From: Scylla paramamosain
Lineage: Eukaryota > Arthropoda > Malacostraca > Decapoda > Portunidae
NCBI RefSeq assembly: GCF_035594125.1
Contig: NW_026973735.1
Coordinates: 416,791 to 480,790 of the forward strand
DNA length: 64,000 bases
Direction of reading: 5' to 3'
Part shown: piece by piece, positions 1-10,162 of the stretch
Position numbering within the stretch: the stretch's first letter is position 1
Layout of the letters: each line of letters starts with the position of its first letter
Made by a program: the position numbers and the translations under genes
The notes under the pieces: model-generated
Database searches by the model: none
Told to the model about the DNA's origin: nothing
Seen by the model: the letters and a program-made list of their open reading frames with translations, nothing else

Positions 1-991
1 ATCGAATTTAAAGATGAAATGTTATGTAATGGGGGATTCTAATGTCAATTTGTTACATATCAATGAAAATGCCACAACATACATTAACATGTTTCAATGT
101 TACAGCTTCTCTCAAATAATTATAAAACCAACTAGAGTGACTGACAGGTCTGCCACTTTAATAGGTCACATCTGGACAAATGACATGCAAAATTATGTAC
201 ACGTCCAGGGACAAAATATGGAGGAAATGGTTAATACTTTAAATCATCAATTAATTAAGGTATCTGACTGGATAACTAGCAACGTGTCTAAAACTTTCTA
301 GATGATGTCTTGTCTGACAAACGTAAATGAAGTTAATATTAATATAAAGATAAAACACAATTTCTTGAGTAAAGTTAATTGCATAAAATTTCTTTGCTTA
401 ATAATAGATGATAGATTAACATGAAAACAACACCTACATCAACTCTGTAGTAAATTGTCACAAATAACTGGTGTCTTGTACAAAATTACAAACAATATAA
501 CTGTCCAATGTCTGAAATTAATATATATGTCTACTGTTTATCCACATGTAATAAACTGTTCGGCAATTTCAGGGGGAGCTTTTAAAACACTCTTAGATGG
601 GTTATTTGTTGCGCACAAAAAAATAACGAGAGTAATGTTTCATAGAAAAAAACGGTACGATCATACTAATCCTCTATTTTGTGAACACAACCTTTTGAAA
701 GTCCCCGATATAATATTCTTGCAAACTTGTACGAGTATATTTCTTTTCAAATCAATTTACATATATCCCAATAATACATCTTATAAATTACTATCCAATA
801 ATATTAATAACACTAGAAGGCCAGATGACCTCAAACTTCCTCTCTGTAGGACTGTCCACGAACAGAGAAGTGTGAGTGTGCGCGGCGTCAGGGAGTGGAA
901 CAGCCTCCCGCACGATATTAAATCACTAACCTCTATCAATTTGTTTAAAAGCAAAGTGAAATGTTTCTTACTTCTAAACTATGAATGTTAA
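1..991 (+). pseudogene. Decayed non-LTR retrotransposon (endonuclease-RT remnant)
   Basis: This is a remnant of an APE-type LINE polyprotein, the enzyme that nicks target DNA and reverse-transcribes the element RNA. All recognisable parts lie in one frame from 14 to 991. First comes the end of an endonuclease domain (GDSNVNLL in place of the usual GDFN block, then KPTRVTDRSATLIGHIWTND). It runs directly into the region just after the RT catalytic core (NTLNHQLIKVSDWI, then IKFLCLIIDDRLT) and the C-terminal region (VREWNSLPHDIKS). The RT fingers and palm with the FADD box are missing, so a large in-frame internal deletion is inferred near 185-215. Two stops break the frame: TAG at 299-301 and TGA at 422-424, the second where relatives usually carry Trp. 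The window starts inside the element, so its 5' end is unseen. The family is Rex1/CR1/jockey-like; the clade is not resolved. Confidence 0.82.
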
Positions 992-1221
992 CCATAGCAA
1001 TGTCTGTGAATCATGTTCTGTTATGTGTTGATACACAGACACACATGTCAGGTGTGCACATCTTGTGGACGTGTGTATGTACATCACCAACAATGATATC
1101 ATTAATAGAAAACTTTGGCTAATATAACATATGTTACGGCAAAGTATGTATGTAACCATGCATACATTTGTTATGTATGTATGTGAGTATGTGTATGTAT
1201 GTGCACAGGTTTGTATGTGGC

Positions 1222-1312
<91 letters not shown>

Positions 1313-1802
1313 ATTGTGTGGCCGCATGTATGCATCATGCTGTACGTATGTTCGCATACAGGTTGCATATGTGTGAGTGTGTGTGTCTGTGCATGTACAT
1401 ATGAATGTGTGTATGTATGCAGTTATATGTTGTGGTATGTATGTTTGTGGGTATCTATGTAAGTGTGTCTACCTGTGTTTGTGTTCGCCAAGTTCACGTA
1501 TGTGAACATATATGTGGCACAGTATAGCATACTATACACTCCATCACTCATTATTGTGTCATGTGCTGCAAACAACAAAACAAGTAGTCTATTATTACCT
1601 CTATCATGTGCAAAATGGCGGCTCAAATAGGAACAAGTCAGGGTGTAAACATTTGCGCTACTTGTGTCATTCTTTATTCAGGTCTGTATAAAAGCTTCGG
1701 CTTGATGGACCTGGCCTTACGTATTGAACTGTGTATGAAATGCAGAAATGCATTAATGTTACAAAAGGCAAACAAAATATATCAATCAATCAATATCAAA
1801 CA

Positions 1803-1804
<2 letters not shown>
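992..1804. other. Noncoding, TG-rich
   Basis: This stretch holds degenerate TGTATG-type sequence around a long TG array and no recognisable gene. Just before the CT array at 1805 there is a short CAATCAATCAAT run that could be the tail of an old retroelement, but this is weak. Confidence 0.6.
1224..1307 (+). repeat. (TG)42 microsatellite
   Basis: Uninterrupted TG dinucleotide array of about 84 bp, flanked by degenerate TGTATG sequence on both sides. Confidence 0.98.

Positions 1805-1877
<73 letters not shown>
1805..1877 (+). repeat. (CT)n microsatellite
   Basis: Uninterrupted CT array of about 73 bp lying directly upstream of the GC-rich ORF. It is read through in the ORF frame, but I treat it as outside the gene. 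Confidence 0.98.
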
Positions 1878-1879
<2 letters not shown>

Positions 1880-1961
1880 GCGGTCTGTTCACCACCATCC
1901 TACTTTTCGCCACTCAGCCAAAACTGAACCAAGGTACATTTTTAATTTCATGAGAACTAGG

Positions 1962-3032
1962 ATGGGAGCAAAAAGCAGTCGACTGTCAGTGGAGGCACGG
2001 CTGAGCCTCCTGGGCGAGTGTGGCGTGGACGCCGTGAGGCTGTCCCGCCCCCGCTCGGGGGGCTGCTGTGGGAGGGGGAGGCGCTCTCTGGCCTCCTTTA
2101 CCTTCCGGCAAGGGGCCGAGGGGGGGGCGAAGCCCCTCGTGTCGGATCAGGCGGCCAGCCTGAATATGGACAAGCTGGCCGCCTTGGACCAGGAGACACC
2201 CATCAGGGTGCACTGCCTGGCAGGAGGCGCAACAGTCTTCTGTCAGGACCTGCCCCTGAGGGACCTCCTGGCCGGACTGAAGTACACTACGGCGGGGCGT
2301 CACGCCGTTTTGTACTTCAGCCTGGCCGGAGGTCTGGGTGTCCACGGGGGGCAGGGGCAGGGCTGCCCCGTGCTCTTTTGCAACAGCAAGAGAGTGGGCA
2401 GCCGCCCCAAGCCCCCCCAAGAGGACCAGGCTGTCCGCGTCCCAGAGGCGGGGCAGGAGGCCGGCCCCGCCCCAGAGGCTGGCCAGGTGGTGGTGGCCAG
2501 TCCGGGGCACGAGGCCGGCCACGCCCCTGAGGCTGGCCAGGTGGTGGCGGCCAGCCCAGGGCACGAGGCCTGCCCCGCCCCAGAGGCTGGCCAGGTGGTG
2601 GCGGCCAGCCTGGGACACGAGGTCGGCCCCTCCCCTGAGGCTGGCCAGGTGGTGGCGGCCAGCCCGGGGAAGGAGGCCGGACCCGCCCCTGAGGCTGGCC
2701 AGGTGGTGGCGGCCAGCCCGGGGAAGGATAGCCTGGGCCTGTGGGTCTCGGCCCCCAGTCCGGAGGAGGGGCAAAAGGAGGCCAGGAGCGCCACGACCCC
2801 CGCGGAGGACGAGGGAGCGGGGCTCGTCCTCCGAGGAGTGGGGAAGGGAGTGGTGGCCCCTTCCCCCCCACCACAGCGCCAACTCCCCCAGCCAGGGAAG
2901 GCTCGCCAGGGGAGGGGCAGGGCTGGAAGCAGGTTGTCCCACGGCCTGTGGGACAACCTGCTCGCCATTGCACAGACCCTGTCCCTCACCCTGGTGGTGT
3001 ACTCCGCCCTGCTGGACTACTTCCCTGACTGA
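1962..3032 (+). CDS. GC-rich ORF of unknown function next to telomeric array
   Basis: I do not recognise this 356-residue product. The chosen start gives MGAKSSRLSVEARLSLLG; an in-frame ATG 12 bases upstream is possible, and the frame is open further up only through a CT microsatellite. MGAKSS fits an N-myristoylation signal (Gly2, Ser6). Residues about 1-150 look globular (PIRVHCLAGGATVFCQDLPL, then GRHAVLYFSLAGGLG). Residues about 172-261 are five 18-residue repeats of the type EAGQVVAASPGHEAGPAP, encoded by a 54-bp minisatellite. The last 24 residues are hydrophobic (LLAIAQTLSLTLVVYSALLDYF), possibly a tail anchor. The GC content is far above its neighbours. Because the region is so GC-rich, other frames are also open on both strands (for example minus 1986-2942), so coding status is not proven. 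Within the 54-bp repeats, differences fall only slightly more often at third codon positions. A selfish-element or viral origin is possible given the TTAGG array just downstream. Confidence 0.45.
   Translation: MGAKSSRLSVEARLSLLGECGVDAVRLSRPRSGGCCGRGRRSLASFTFRQGAEGGAKPLVSDQAASLNMDKLAALDQETPIRVHCLAGGATVFCQDLPLRDLLAGLKYTTAGRHAVLYFSLAGGLGVHGGQGQGCPVLFCNSKRVGSRPKPPQEDQAVRVPEAGQEAGPAPEAGQVVVASPGHEAGHAPEAGQVVAASPGHEACPAPEAGQVVAASLGHEVGPSPEAGQVVAASPGKEAGPAPEAGQVVAASPGKDSLGLWVSAPSPEEGQKEARSATTPAEDEGAGLVLRGVGKGVVAPSPPPQRQLPQPGKARQGRGRAGSRLSHGLWDNLLAIAQTLSLTLVVYSALLDYFPD
2475..2744 (+). repeat. 54-bp minisatellite inside GC-rich ORF
   Basis: Five units start at exactly 2475, 2529, 2583, 2637 and 2691, each opening with GAGGCTGGCCAGGTGGTG. 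The period is 18 codons, so the frame is kept. The last unit diverges after its first 12 codons. A shortened copy of 30 bp precedes them at 2445. Confidence 0.95.
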
Positions 3033-3230
3033 GGGGGGCAGCCGGCCCCACAGGGCAGTCGGCTGCCCGGGGAGGGGGGAGGGGGGGAGGGGGGGAGGGG
3101 ATAGGTTAGGTGGGAGGGGGGAGGGGGGGAGGGGGGAGGGGATAGGATAGGTGGGAGGGGGGAGGGGGGAGGGAAGACAGCCGGGAGGGGGGAGGGAGTG
3201 CTGTCTTGGGAGGGGGGAGGGGGGAAAGGG
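3033..3230 (+). repeat. G-rich transition repeat (GGGAGGGG-type)
   Basis: After the ORF stop the plus strand becomes runs of four to seven G separated by single A, with GATAGGTTAGGT and GATAGGATAGGT blocks interspersed. It grades into the TTAGG array. The G-run spacing would permit G-quadruplex formation. Confidence 0.9.
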
Positions 3231-3592
3231 GTAGGTTAGGTTAGAATAGGTTAGGTTAGGTTAGGTTAGGTTAGGTTAGGTTAGGTTAGCTTAGGTTAGG
3301 TTAGGTTAGGTTAGGGTAGGTTAGGTTAGGTTAGATTAGGTTAGGGTAGGTTAGGTTAGTTTAGGTTAGGTTAGGTTAGGTTAGATTAGGTTAGGTTAGG
3401 TTAGATTAGGTTAGGGTAGGGTAGGGTAGGTTAGGTTAGGTTAGGTTAGATTAGGTTAGGTTAGGTTAGGTTAGGTTAGATTAGGTTAGGTTAGGTTAGG
3501 TTAGATTAGATTAGGTTAGGTTAGGTTAGATTAGGTTAGGTTAGGTTAGGTTAGATTAGATTAGGATAGGTTAGGTTAGGTTAGGTTAGATT
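3231..3592 (+). repeat. Interstitial telomeric array (TTAGG)n
   Basis: About 360 bp of tandem TTAGG, the canonical arthropod telomere repeat, with the G-rich strand on the plus strand. Scattered variants include TTAGA, TTAGGG and GGTAGG. Ordinary sequence resumes at 3593, so this is an internal array rather than a chromosome end. The variants indicate it is not currently maintained by telomerase. Confidence 0.97.
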
Positions 3593-3798
3593 AAGCTATC
3601 AGGACAAGTAAATAACAACACCGCCGTGTGCGGCGGCCATCATGTGAGCAATGCACGTTTTTTCGTGACCACCTGCTGCCTTGGCAGAGACAGAGCGAGA
3701 GAGAGGGAATCACGTTTTTTGCATGGCCAGTTTTCCTTTGTTTCTTCTTCGCATATTTTATTATTCGCATATTTATTACCAAATTACTCGAGAATGAG

Positions 3799-4018
3799 CC
3801 TTATTGGAAGCTAAGGGAAAATAAACTGAATGATCGAAGTATGGGAACATTAATATACGTACTTGAAAATGTACCTTATGGAAAGTATAGGAAAATTAAC
3901 CGTATGATCGAAGTAGGGGAAAATAAATAAAGCTACCCGAAAAACAACCTTATTGAAAGTTATAGGAAAATAAACCGTATGATCGAAGTATTGGAAAATA
4001 AACCTTATAGCAAAGGAA
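3799..4018 (+). repeat. About 75-bp minisatellite, three to four degenerate copies
   Basis: Units open with CCTTATTGGAAG-like sequence at 3799, 3874, 3948 and 4003 (the last partial). The first three share a GGAAAATAAACCGTATGATCGAAGTA-like core with a few substitutions. The period is 74-75 bp. Confidence 0.85.
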
Positions 4019-4051
4019 GTGGGAGCAAAACGTCTCTCTCTCTCCTTCAAT

Positions 4052-4052
<1 letters not shown>

Positions 4053-4114
<62 letters not shown>
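4053..4114 (+). repeat. (AG)n microsatellite
   Basis: About 62 bp of AG; it is inverted relative to the CT array at 4190-4241. Confidence 0.98.
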
Positions 4115-4119
<5 letters not shown>

Positions 4120-4182
4120 ACCTTGATTTATGCCTCGTTAGTCAGGTGATTTGATGCATCTCTATTCTGTCCACCTCCCTAA

Positions 4183-4189
<7 letters not shown>

Positions 4190-4241
<52 letters not shown>
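4190..4241 (+). repeat. (CT)n microsatellite
   Basis: About 52 bp of TC/CT, 75 bp downstream of the complementary AG array. Confidence 0.98.
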
Positions 4242-4243
<2 letters not shown>

Positions 4244-4857
4244 GTGTTGGGGTAAAGTTAAAAGCAAAGACGGCAGGCGGCATCCCTCTTCATCTCCCTC
4301 ACCTGATTAATGCTAATTGGACCTTAACTTAAACTCGCGGCCAGGTGTACTCTGACCAAGAGATAAGCTCACTACTCAAAAAAAATCCTCCCCACCTTCT
4401 CCTCCTCCTCCTCCTCCTCCTCCCCACGCCCCTCCCCTCACTCATTACCATCCTTCAGCGGCCTGGAATGCGCGCACCTAAATCAGCGTGAGTGGACATC
4501 GGTGGGCTGCGGGGAAAGTTCCTAGAGGCTTGCTGCAGGAGGGCGGAAGGGATGAGGGGCGCGGGGTAGTGGTGAGAAAGAAAGGAGTGTAGACATGATG
4601 AGTTTGGTTGTAAAATTGTGAAAAGAAAGAAAGGAATACGGATAATGAAATATTAGTTAAAACAAAAATAGAAAAAAATGAATAAAAAGGTACAAGGATG
4701 AAAAATAACGAAATCTGAAAAAAAAAGGAAGCAAATGTGGAAAAATGGAATAGCACTGTGAGTGAAGCATGACAGTGATTCCCCGCGTGGTAATTCGCAT
4801 TAATTAGTGGAAGGTGTTACACAATTCTGTCTAAAACACGTCTGCTTGGAAAAAATA

Positions 4858-4862
<5 letters not shown>
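4242..4862. other. No gene recognised
   Basis: Unique sequence with a CTC trinucleotide tract at about 4398-4422 and an A-rich, minus-pyrimidine stretch at 4600-4750. No conserved protein signature on either strand. Confidence 0.6.

Positions 4863-4922
<60 letters not shown>
4863..4922 (+). repeat. (CT)n microsatellite
   Basis: About 60 bp of uninterrupted TC/CT. Confidence 0.98.
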
Positions 4923-5238
4923 GCGTGGCCAGATAAGCTGTAGCCAGTATCACTTTACTAAAACACTTGTTACGCAGCCTGGAATGTTCAGGAGCTCATC
5001 ACGAGGCAACACAACTAGCGAGGCAAGGAGAGAGGCAAGGACGGACAGACCAGACGGACGGACGAACGGAGGGAGGGAGGGAGGGAGGGAGGGAGTCTGG
5101 TGTGTAATAGGCTGATGTACTATTCATGCCTAGACGCTCGGGGACTGCTCCTGCTGTTGCCGTGAAATTCTCCGCCACACCAATATTATTACCCCAATAT
5201 GACCCCCTTCAATTATGTTGTTGTTGTTATTGTTGTTG

Positions 5239-5241
<3 letters not shown>

Positions 5242-5321
<80 letters not shown>
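5242..5321 (+). repeat. (TG)n microsatellite
   Basis: About 80 bp of TG following a short TTG tract. Confidence 0.98.
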
Positions 5322-5322
<1 letters not shown>

Positions 5323-5431
5323 CATAACAATTTGACATGCCAGGATGCAAAACGTTTCTCAATAATGAGCGTGTTCACATCCTTCTTCCCGCCACGAAAA
5401 AAATACGAGTAGAACACCTAAGACGCCACGC

Positions 5432-5434
<3 letters not shown>

Positions 5435-5529
<95 letters not shown>
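5435..5529 (+). repeat. (GA)n microsatellite
   Basis: About 95 bp of uninterrupted GA. Confidence 0.98.
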
Positions 5530-5530
<1 letters not shown>

Positions 5531-5931
5531 ACTTCTACGTTCTCATGTCGTCATGTTGCACAAGTTATTCAAGAGTGGCAGTCACTAATTCACCAGCACG
5601 ACCTGTCAGTACACCGAGCACACGCTTCCTGGAAAATGCTGCAAATCCTTCCCATGATACTACGTGTTTATGAAAAGCAATGCTTCTCATCAGCAGCAGC
5701 CCTGTGATTTCAGATTCATGGGGTGAGTTTGCATTAACTGCTTCTCCCGAGCGGACGTGTTTCCATTACTTCATATCTAACTCAAGCAGTCTCCACCAAT
5801 ATGTTAACGCTTTGCCTAATTTGTGGTTCATGTTCCTTCATTACTTTCATCGAGCAACTGTCGCCACACAGTGAAATGCTCTCGTCGTTAAATGCAAGGT
5901 TTTCATTACATTTCACATTATTTTAGCCTTT

Positions 5932-5934
<3 letters not shown>

Positions 5935-5986
<52 letters not shown>

Positions 5987-6000
5987 AGAGAGAGAGAGAG
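5935..6000 (+). repeat. (AG)n microsatellite, interrupted
   Basis: AG array broken once by a GGAGGG block near 5981. Confidence 0.97.
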
Positions 6001-6805
6001 AATGATGAAGCGAACAGCCTTGCCTTGAGCTTGTTCAACACTGCCGCGTGGCTGGCTGGCTGTGTTGTGTGATCCGTGTATGTATTAGCGAGTCTGGCGC
6101 GACACGTTTCGCTTATATACTAGTTTATTGCCGTGCCTGTGCCTGCAGGAGGTCCACGCCACACGCCGTGTTCGTTTGTATATGAAACTGCAATGGTTTA
6201 GTTTTTACGAGCACATCAAAGAGCCGTGCGTGTCATTAAGTGTTTTTACAGCGGACCGCTTGCGAAGGAGGATTGCTTGTTTACACCAAGTAATTTAATT
6301 AAAGATTCATGTTATACCTTCACTGTTTTAATTAAATCATGGTCATAGGAGTTGAGGGTAATGAGCAGCATGTACGTGGCTCTTTGTGTGACGCTCGGTG
6401 AGACATGCAACACTGTCTGTCTGTCGGTCTGTCTGTCTGTCGGTAGTGGGAGTTAACACGATACTTGGGAACACTGCGCCGACTCCTTAAGCAGTCAAGC
6501 CCAAAGTGAAACACGGGATTCATTGTCCGAAGCACCAACGACACGAGATGGCAACCCAAACACATATACACACACACACACACACACACGTGGTAATGGC
6601 TCTCCCGCCCACCTCATCTCAGTAAATGTTTGTTGGCAGTTTTCCACATTAAAAGGCCGCAATTTTCCTTAAGTAAAGTCGTCTTGGTCTCGTTCGGAGT
6701 AAATTACCATCATCACAGTAGTTTTTACTTTATTTTTTTTTTTTCATCCAACACACTCAGACTTCCCCACACGTCATATTGGCAATTCTCTCCTTCCCCC
6801 ACCAT

Positions 6806-6863
<58 letters not shown>
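6806..6863 (+). repeat. (CT)n microsatellite, interrupted
   Basis: CT array with one phase shift near 6832. Confidence 0.97.
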
Positions 6864-6866
<3 letters not shown>

Positions 6867-7340
6867 GGCAACCACAACGTGCACACCTTCCCCCCTCTCC
6901 TCACCTCAGACTCGTTGACTCTGATAACTAACGTGCTTAATTTCCCATTGGTTTGTACCGGAACTCCGCCAGTCCCTACGCACCACAGATAACTCTGCTA
7001 ACGCCTGTCAGCCTCCAGTGATCCCTCGTTACAAACTTTTCTGGACCCTGACCGGAGGAGGTAATGAGTGTTGTTCTGTCTGCCTGCCTGGCCGTGAATA
7101 GGCTGCTGAGCTGCCCGCTAGATATCCTTACAGACCTCAGACCTCGCCGTATTGCTCGAAATTAAACCAAGTACTGCTAGTTAATTCAGACGGGTCGCAA
7201 TTACTATGGACTCGCGGAAGACCAAAGCTTTTCTGCTCGAATCAAGGTCTTAACGAAGGCGATGAAAAATCTCCAGCGGACCCAAGTGAAGGCGAGCAGA
7301 CGAAGTGGCGGGCAGGAGTGGTGGGTCAGTGGCTTCTTAC

Positions 7341-7376
7341 CTTGACCTCCGTGAACACAGGTGACGGCACACTTAC
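7341..7376 (-). other. Candidate microexon or recursive splice site
   Basis: Read on the minus strand, a pyrimidine tract ends CCCTTTTCTTTGCAG. It is followed by a 36-nt segment that starts GTAAGTGTG and ends GGTCAAG, then by GTAAGAAG, a near-perfect 5' splice site. The segment can therefore be a 36-nt exon; one open frame reads KCAVTCVHGGQ. Its own first bases GTAAGT also form a donor fused to the acceptor, the pattern of a recursive splice (ratchet) site. No flanking exons were identified, so the gene is unknown. This call rests on consensus only. Confidence 0.33.
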
Positions 7377-7837
7377 CTGCAAAGAAAAGGGATTGTCAGC
7401 ACGGTTGTTATATTCTACCTGAGTACAACCTTACTGTATTTTTTTTTTTGTGTGCATATTTATTGCATTAAGAGTGTCGAGCTGATGACGAGCCAGCTTT
7501 GACTTAAATAAGGCGTAGAAATTGCAGTGGAGAGCCTGTGAGCTGCAAACACCACAACTTCACGGCACCTTTCTCCCCCTCACGCCTGGCTGGTTGTCTT
7601 GCATCTCTCCGACACTCCAATTCGTGACTCAGCCTCCACTCGCCCGTGAATCCCCGACGCACCCTCACCACCACTACCTTTATCACCGCCACCAGCACCG
7701 CCCCTTCTGAGGGCAGCTCCATTGTCCCTAACCTCTCTCTGTTCGGATTAAGTTGCGTCTATTTTTGTTTGTAATGATTCATTTTTATGTGTCTGTTCTG
7801 TCATTGTCTTCCTTCACACACACACACTCACACACTC

Positions 7838-7982
<145 letters not shown>

Positions 7983-8098
7983 CCTCCACTCCCTTAATCG
8001 CTCCCTTTTCCTCGCAGCCAAAAGGTCAACGGCATCAAGGCAAATCTAATCTTCATGTTTTGAGTTGCGGAAGCTTTCAAAACCATGACTGGTAAGGC

Positions 8099-8102
<4 letters not shown>

Positions 8103-8147
<45 letters not shown>
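8103..8147 (+). repeat. (AG)n microsatellite
   Basis: About 45 bp of AG. Confidence 0.97.
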
Positions 8148-8150
<3 letters not shown>

Positions 8151-8584
8151 CGACAGGAAAGGAAAAAGTAAATAAACAAATGGATAAATAAAAATAAATA
8201 TTAATTTTAGGTCCACTTCTGTAAACATGGCGGGGCACGACACCTGAGGCGGCGTGCTAAATGGTATATATTCTGACATTTGTTTTGTCCACTTGTTTCT
8301 GTCTCATTAGGCCGCTAATGACACGCCGGTACTGAGAAGGAGGGGCGGGAGAGGGTGCGGGAGGGAGGGAGGGAGGGAGGTTCACTTATTACGCTCAACA
8401 CATAGCCATTAAGAGTTTCATTTGCAATCAGTAGGATAAAGAAAATAGGTACAGGTTATAGCAAATCACGGAGGCCGAGGCGGGGGTGTGTGGGTGCAGG
8501 TGGGTGGCGGGACGAGGCGGGGTGGAGCTGTGCGGGTGGAGGTGGGTGGCGAGGTGAGGCGGAGATGTGCGGCTGCAAGTGGGC

Positions 8585-8587
<3 letters not shown>

Positions 8588-8638
<51 letters not shown>
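8588..8638 (+). repeat. (AG)n microsatellite
   Basis: About 51 bp of AG; it is complementary to the CT array at 8712-8757. Confidence 0.97.
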
Positions 8639-8640
<2 letters not shown>

Positions 8641-8706
8641 ATAACTGAGATGCAGGAAACTTCTAAATGAAAAACAACAAGTTCTGTCGCCTTTACTAAT
8701 AAGAAT

Positions 8707-8711
<5 letters not shown>

Positions 8712-8757
<46 letters not shown>
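8712..8757 (+). repeat. (CT)n microsatellite
   Basis: About 46 bp of CT, 73 bp after an AG array, so the two could pair as a hairpin. Confidence 0.97.
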
Positions 8758-8761
<4 letters not shown>

Positions 8762-10059
8762 GGCGGTCAGAGAGAGCTGGCTGGCACTACAATAGGCTTT
8801 GGTTGAAATGTTCCAGTTATACTCTCTAACTGCACTTAAATAACTAACTTTTCCAATATGACAACACGTGATTGCCCAGAACACTCCCTCAACCCTCCCC
8901 CTCTTTCCTCCCCGAGTGACGGCAGGCGGAGGCACGGGCGGTGAGACGTGATGAGAGGAGTAGTGGCAGTGATGGGCGGGCCTGGTGATGTATGGAATAA
9001 TGCGTGGTGTTGACAAAGAATGGGATGAGAGGTGAGTGATGGTGGTGAATACGCGTCTAACTCAAGGACAAAACAAACAAGTACACACAACACCAAACAA
9101 ACAAGGAATGCAACCAAGCCTCGGGTCTCCTTCACCAGCGAACAATTGCTGCATTTCACAAGGCAACACCAACAAGGGGACATTTAACAAGCACTTAGGA
9201 ATAACGAATCACATGCAGCTTCTTACCTGCTATCCTGCCTATCTGCTAATTTTCTACTGGTATTCTGTCTTTTTCTTTGTTATTATTCTTCCTTCACTTT
9301 TATGTTCCCTCTCACGCCGCCTCCTGCTGCCTGATCAGCCTCGTGTGGGTGCCGCTCATACCCCCTCCTGTTCTCGTCACCTTTACTCTGCTCTCCACTA
9401 TAATATTATTTTCCTCCTCCTCTCTCAAAGCTTCCTCTCTGGCCATGTCCTTTTACCTTCCTTATTTACTTCATCCCTGTCATCTCATATTCCTACTTTT
9501 CCTCTTTCCTTTCTTCCTTCGCGGCTCAGTTTTACGCTACACACATCTCATGCCTCCCTGCTCACTACAAACCTGCTGACACTTTTACTCTTGTCACAGC
9601 ACGGTGGCTTTTCCTTCCTGCTTTCCTGCGTGACTCCTTTTATGTTCGCTTTTATTCCTACTTTCACACTCTTGTCTCTCCTTCCCTCCTTTACTTCCCT
9701 TTCCCTGCCTCGCCGCGGTCGCCATCAACGCTCCCTCAAGGCTCTGCCGCGGGAAACCTTAGCCTTGCCATCTCCTTTTCGCCTCCGTCATTCTCAACAC
9801 ACTTCGCCTTCCTCTCTAAACACACTCAGCTCGCCTCTCACACTTGTGCATGTCGTCTTCGCTCATCACCACCACTCCCTCACTCACTGTCTTCCTCACC
9901 TCACGCTAGTCCCTCTCTTCCTCCTCCTCGTCCTCCTCCTCCTCCTCCTCCTCCTCCTCCTCTTCTTCCTTCCCTATTGCTCATAAAAGTTGCCCTGTTT
10001 TCTTTACAACCCCTCGGACGAATCTTTTATTCCTGCAGCTTCATAACCACTTTCCGTCA

Positions 10060-10062
<3 letters not shown>
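8758..10062. other. Pyrimidine-rich noncoding block
   Basis: From about 9250 the plus strand is strongly C/T-biased (many TTCCTT, CTCCTC and TTCTCC words), ending in a TCC tract at 9919-9965. The long open frame through it (9036-9986) encodes a Leu/Ser/Phe-rich product that reflects this bias, and I do not call it a gene. Confidence 0.6.
9919..9965 (+). repeat. (TCC)n trinucleotide tract
   Basis: TCC repeats with one CGT interruption near 9930, ending in TCTTCTTCC. Confidence 0.93.
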
Positions 10063-10147
<85 letters not shown>

Positions 10148-10162
10148 GTCTGTCTGTCTGTC
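10063..10162 (+). repeat. (CT)n followed by (TGTC)n
   Basis: About 80 bp of CT followed by five TGTC units. Confidence 0.97.

Larger units (their letters stand above)
5530..7340. other. No gene recognised (1.8 kb)
   Basis: Mostly unique sequence with an interrupted AG array at 5935-6000, a CA array at 6568-6589 and an interrupted CT array at 6806-6863. Short open frames here lack any recognisable domain. It could be intronic if the splice signals at 7341-7376 are real. Confidence 0.55.

Noticed and set aside
1986..2942. 318-residue minus-strand open frame across the GC-rich ORF
   Set aside because: Antisense shadow of the GC-rich region and its 54-bp repeat; no start context or domain favours it over the plus frame.
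9036..9986. 316-residue open frame
   Set aside because: Leu/Ser/Phe-rich translation of a pyrimidine-rich stretch ending in a TCC tract; no domain or orderly composition.
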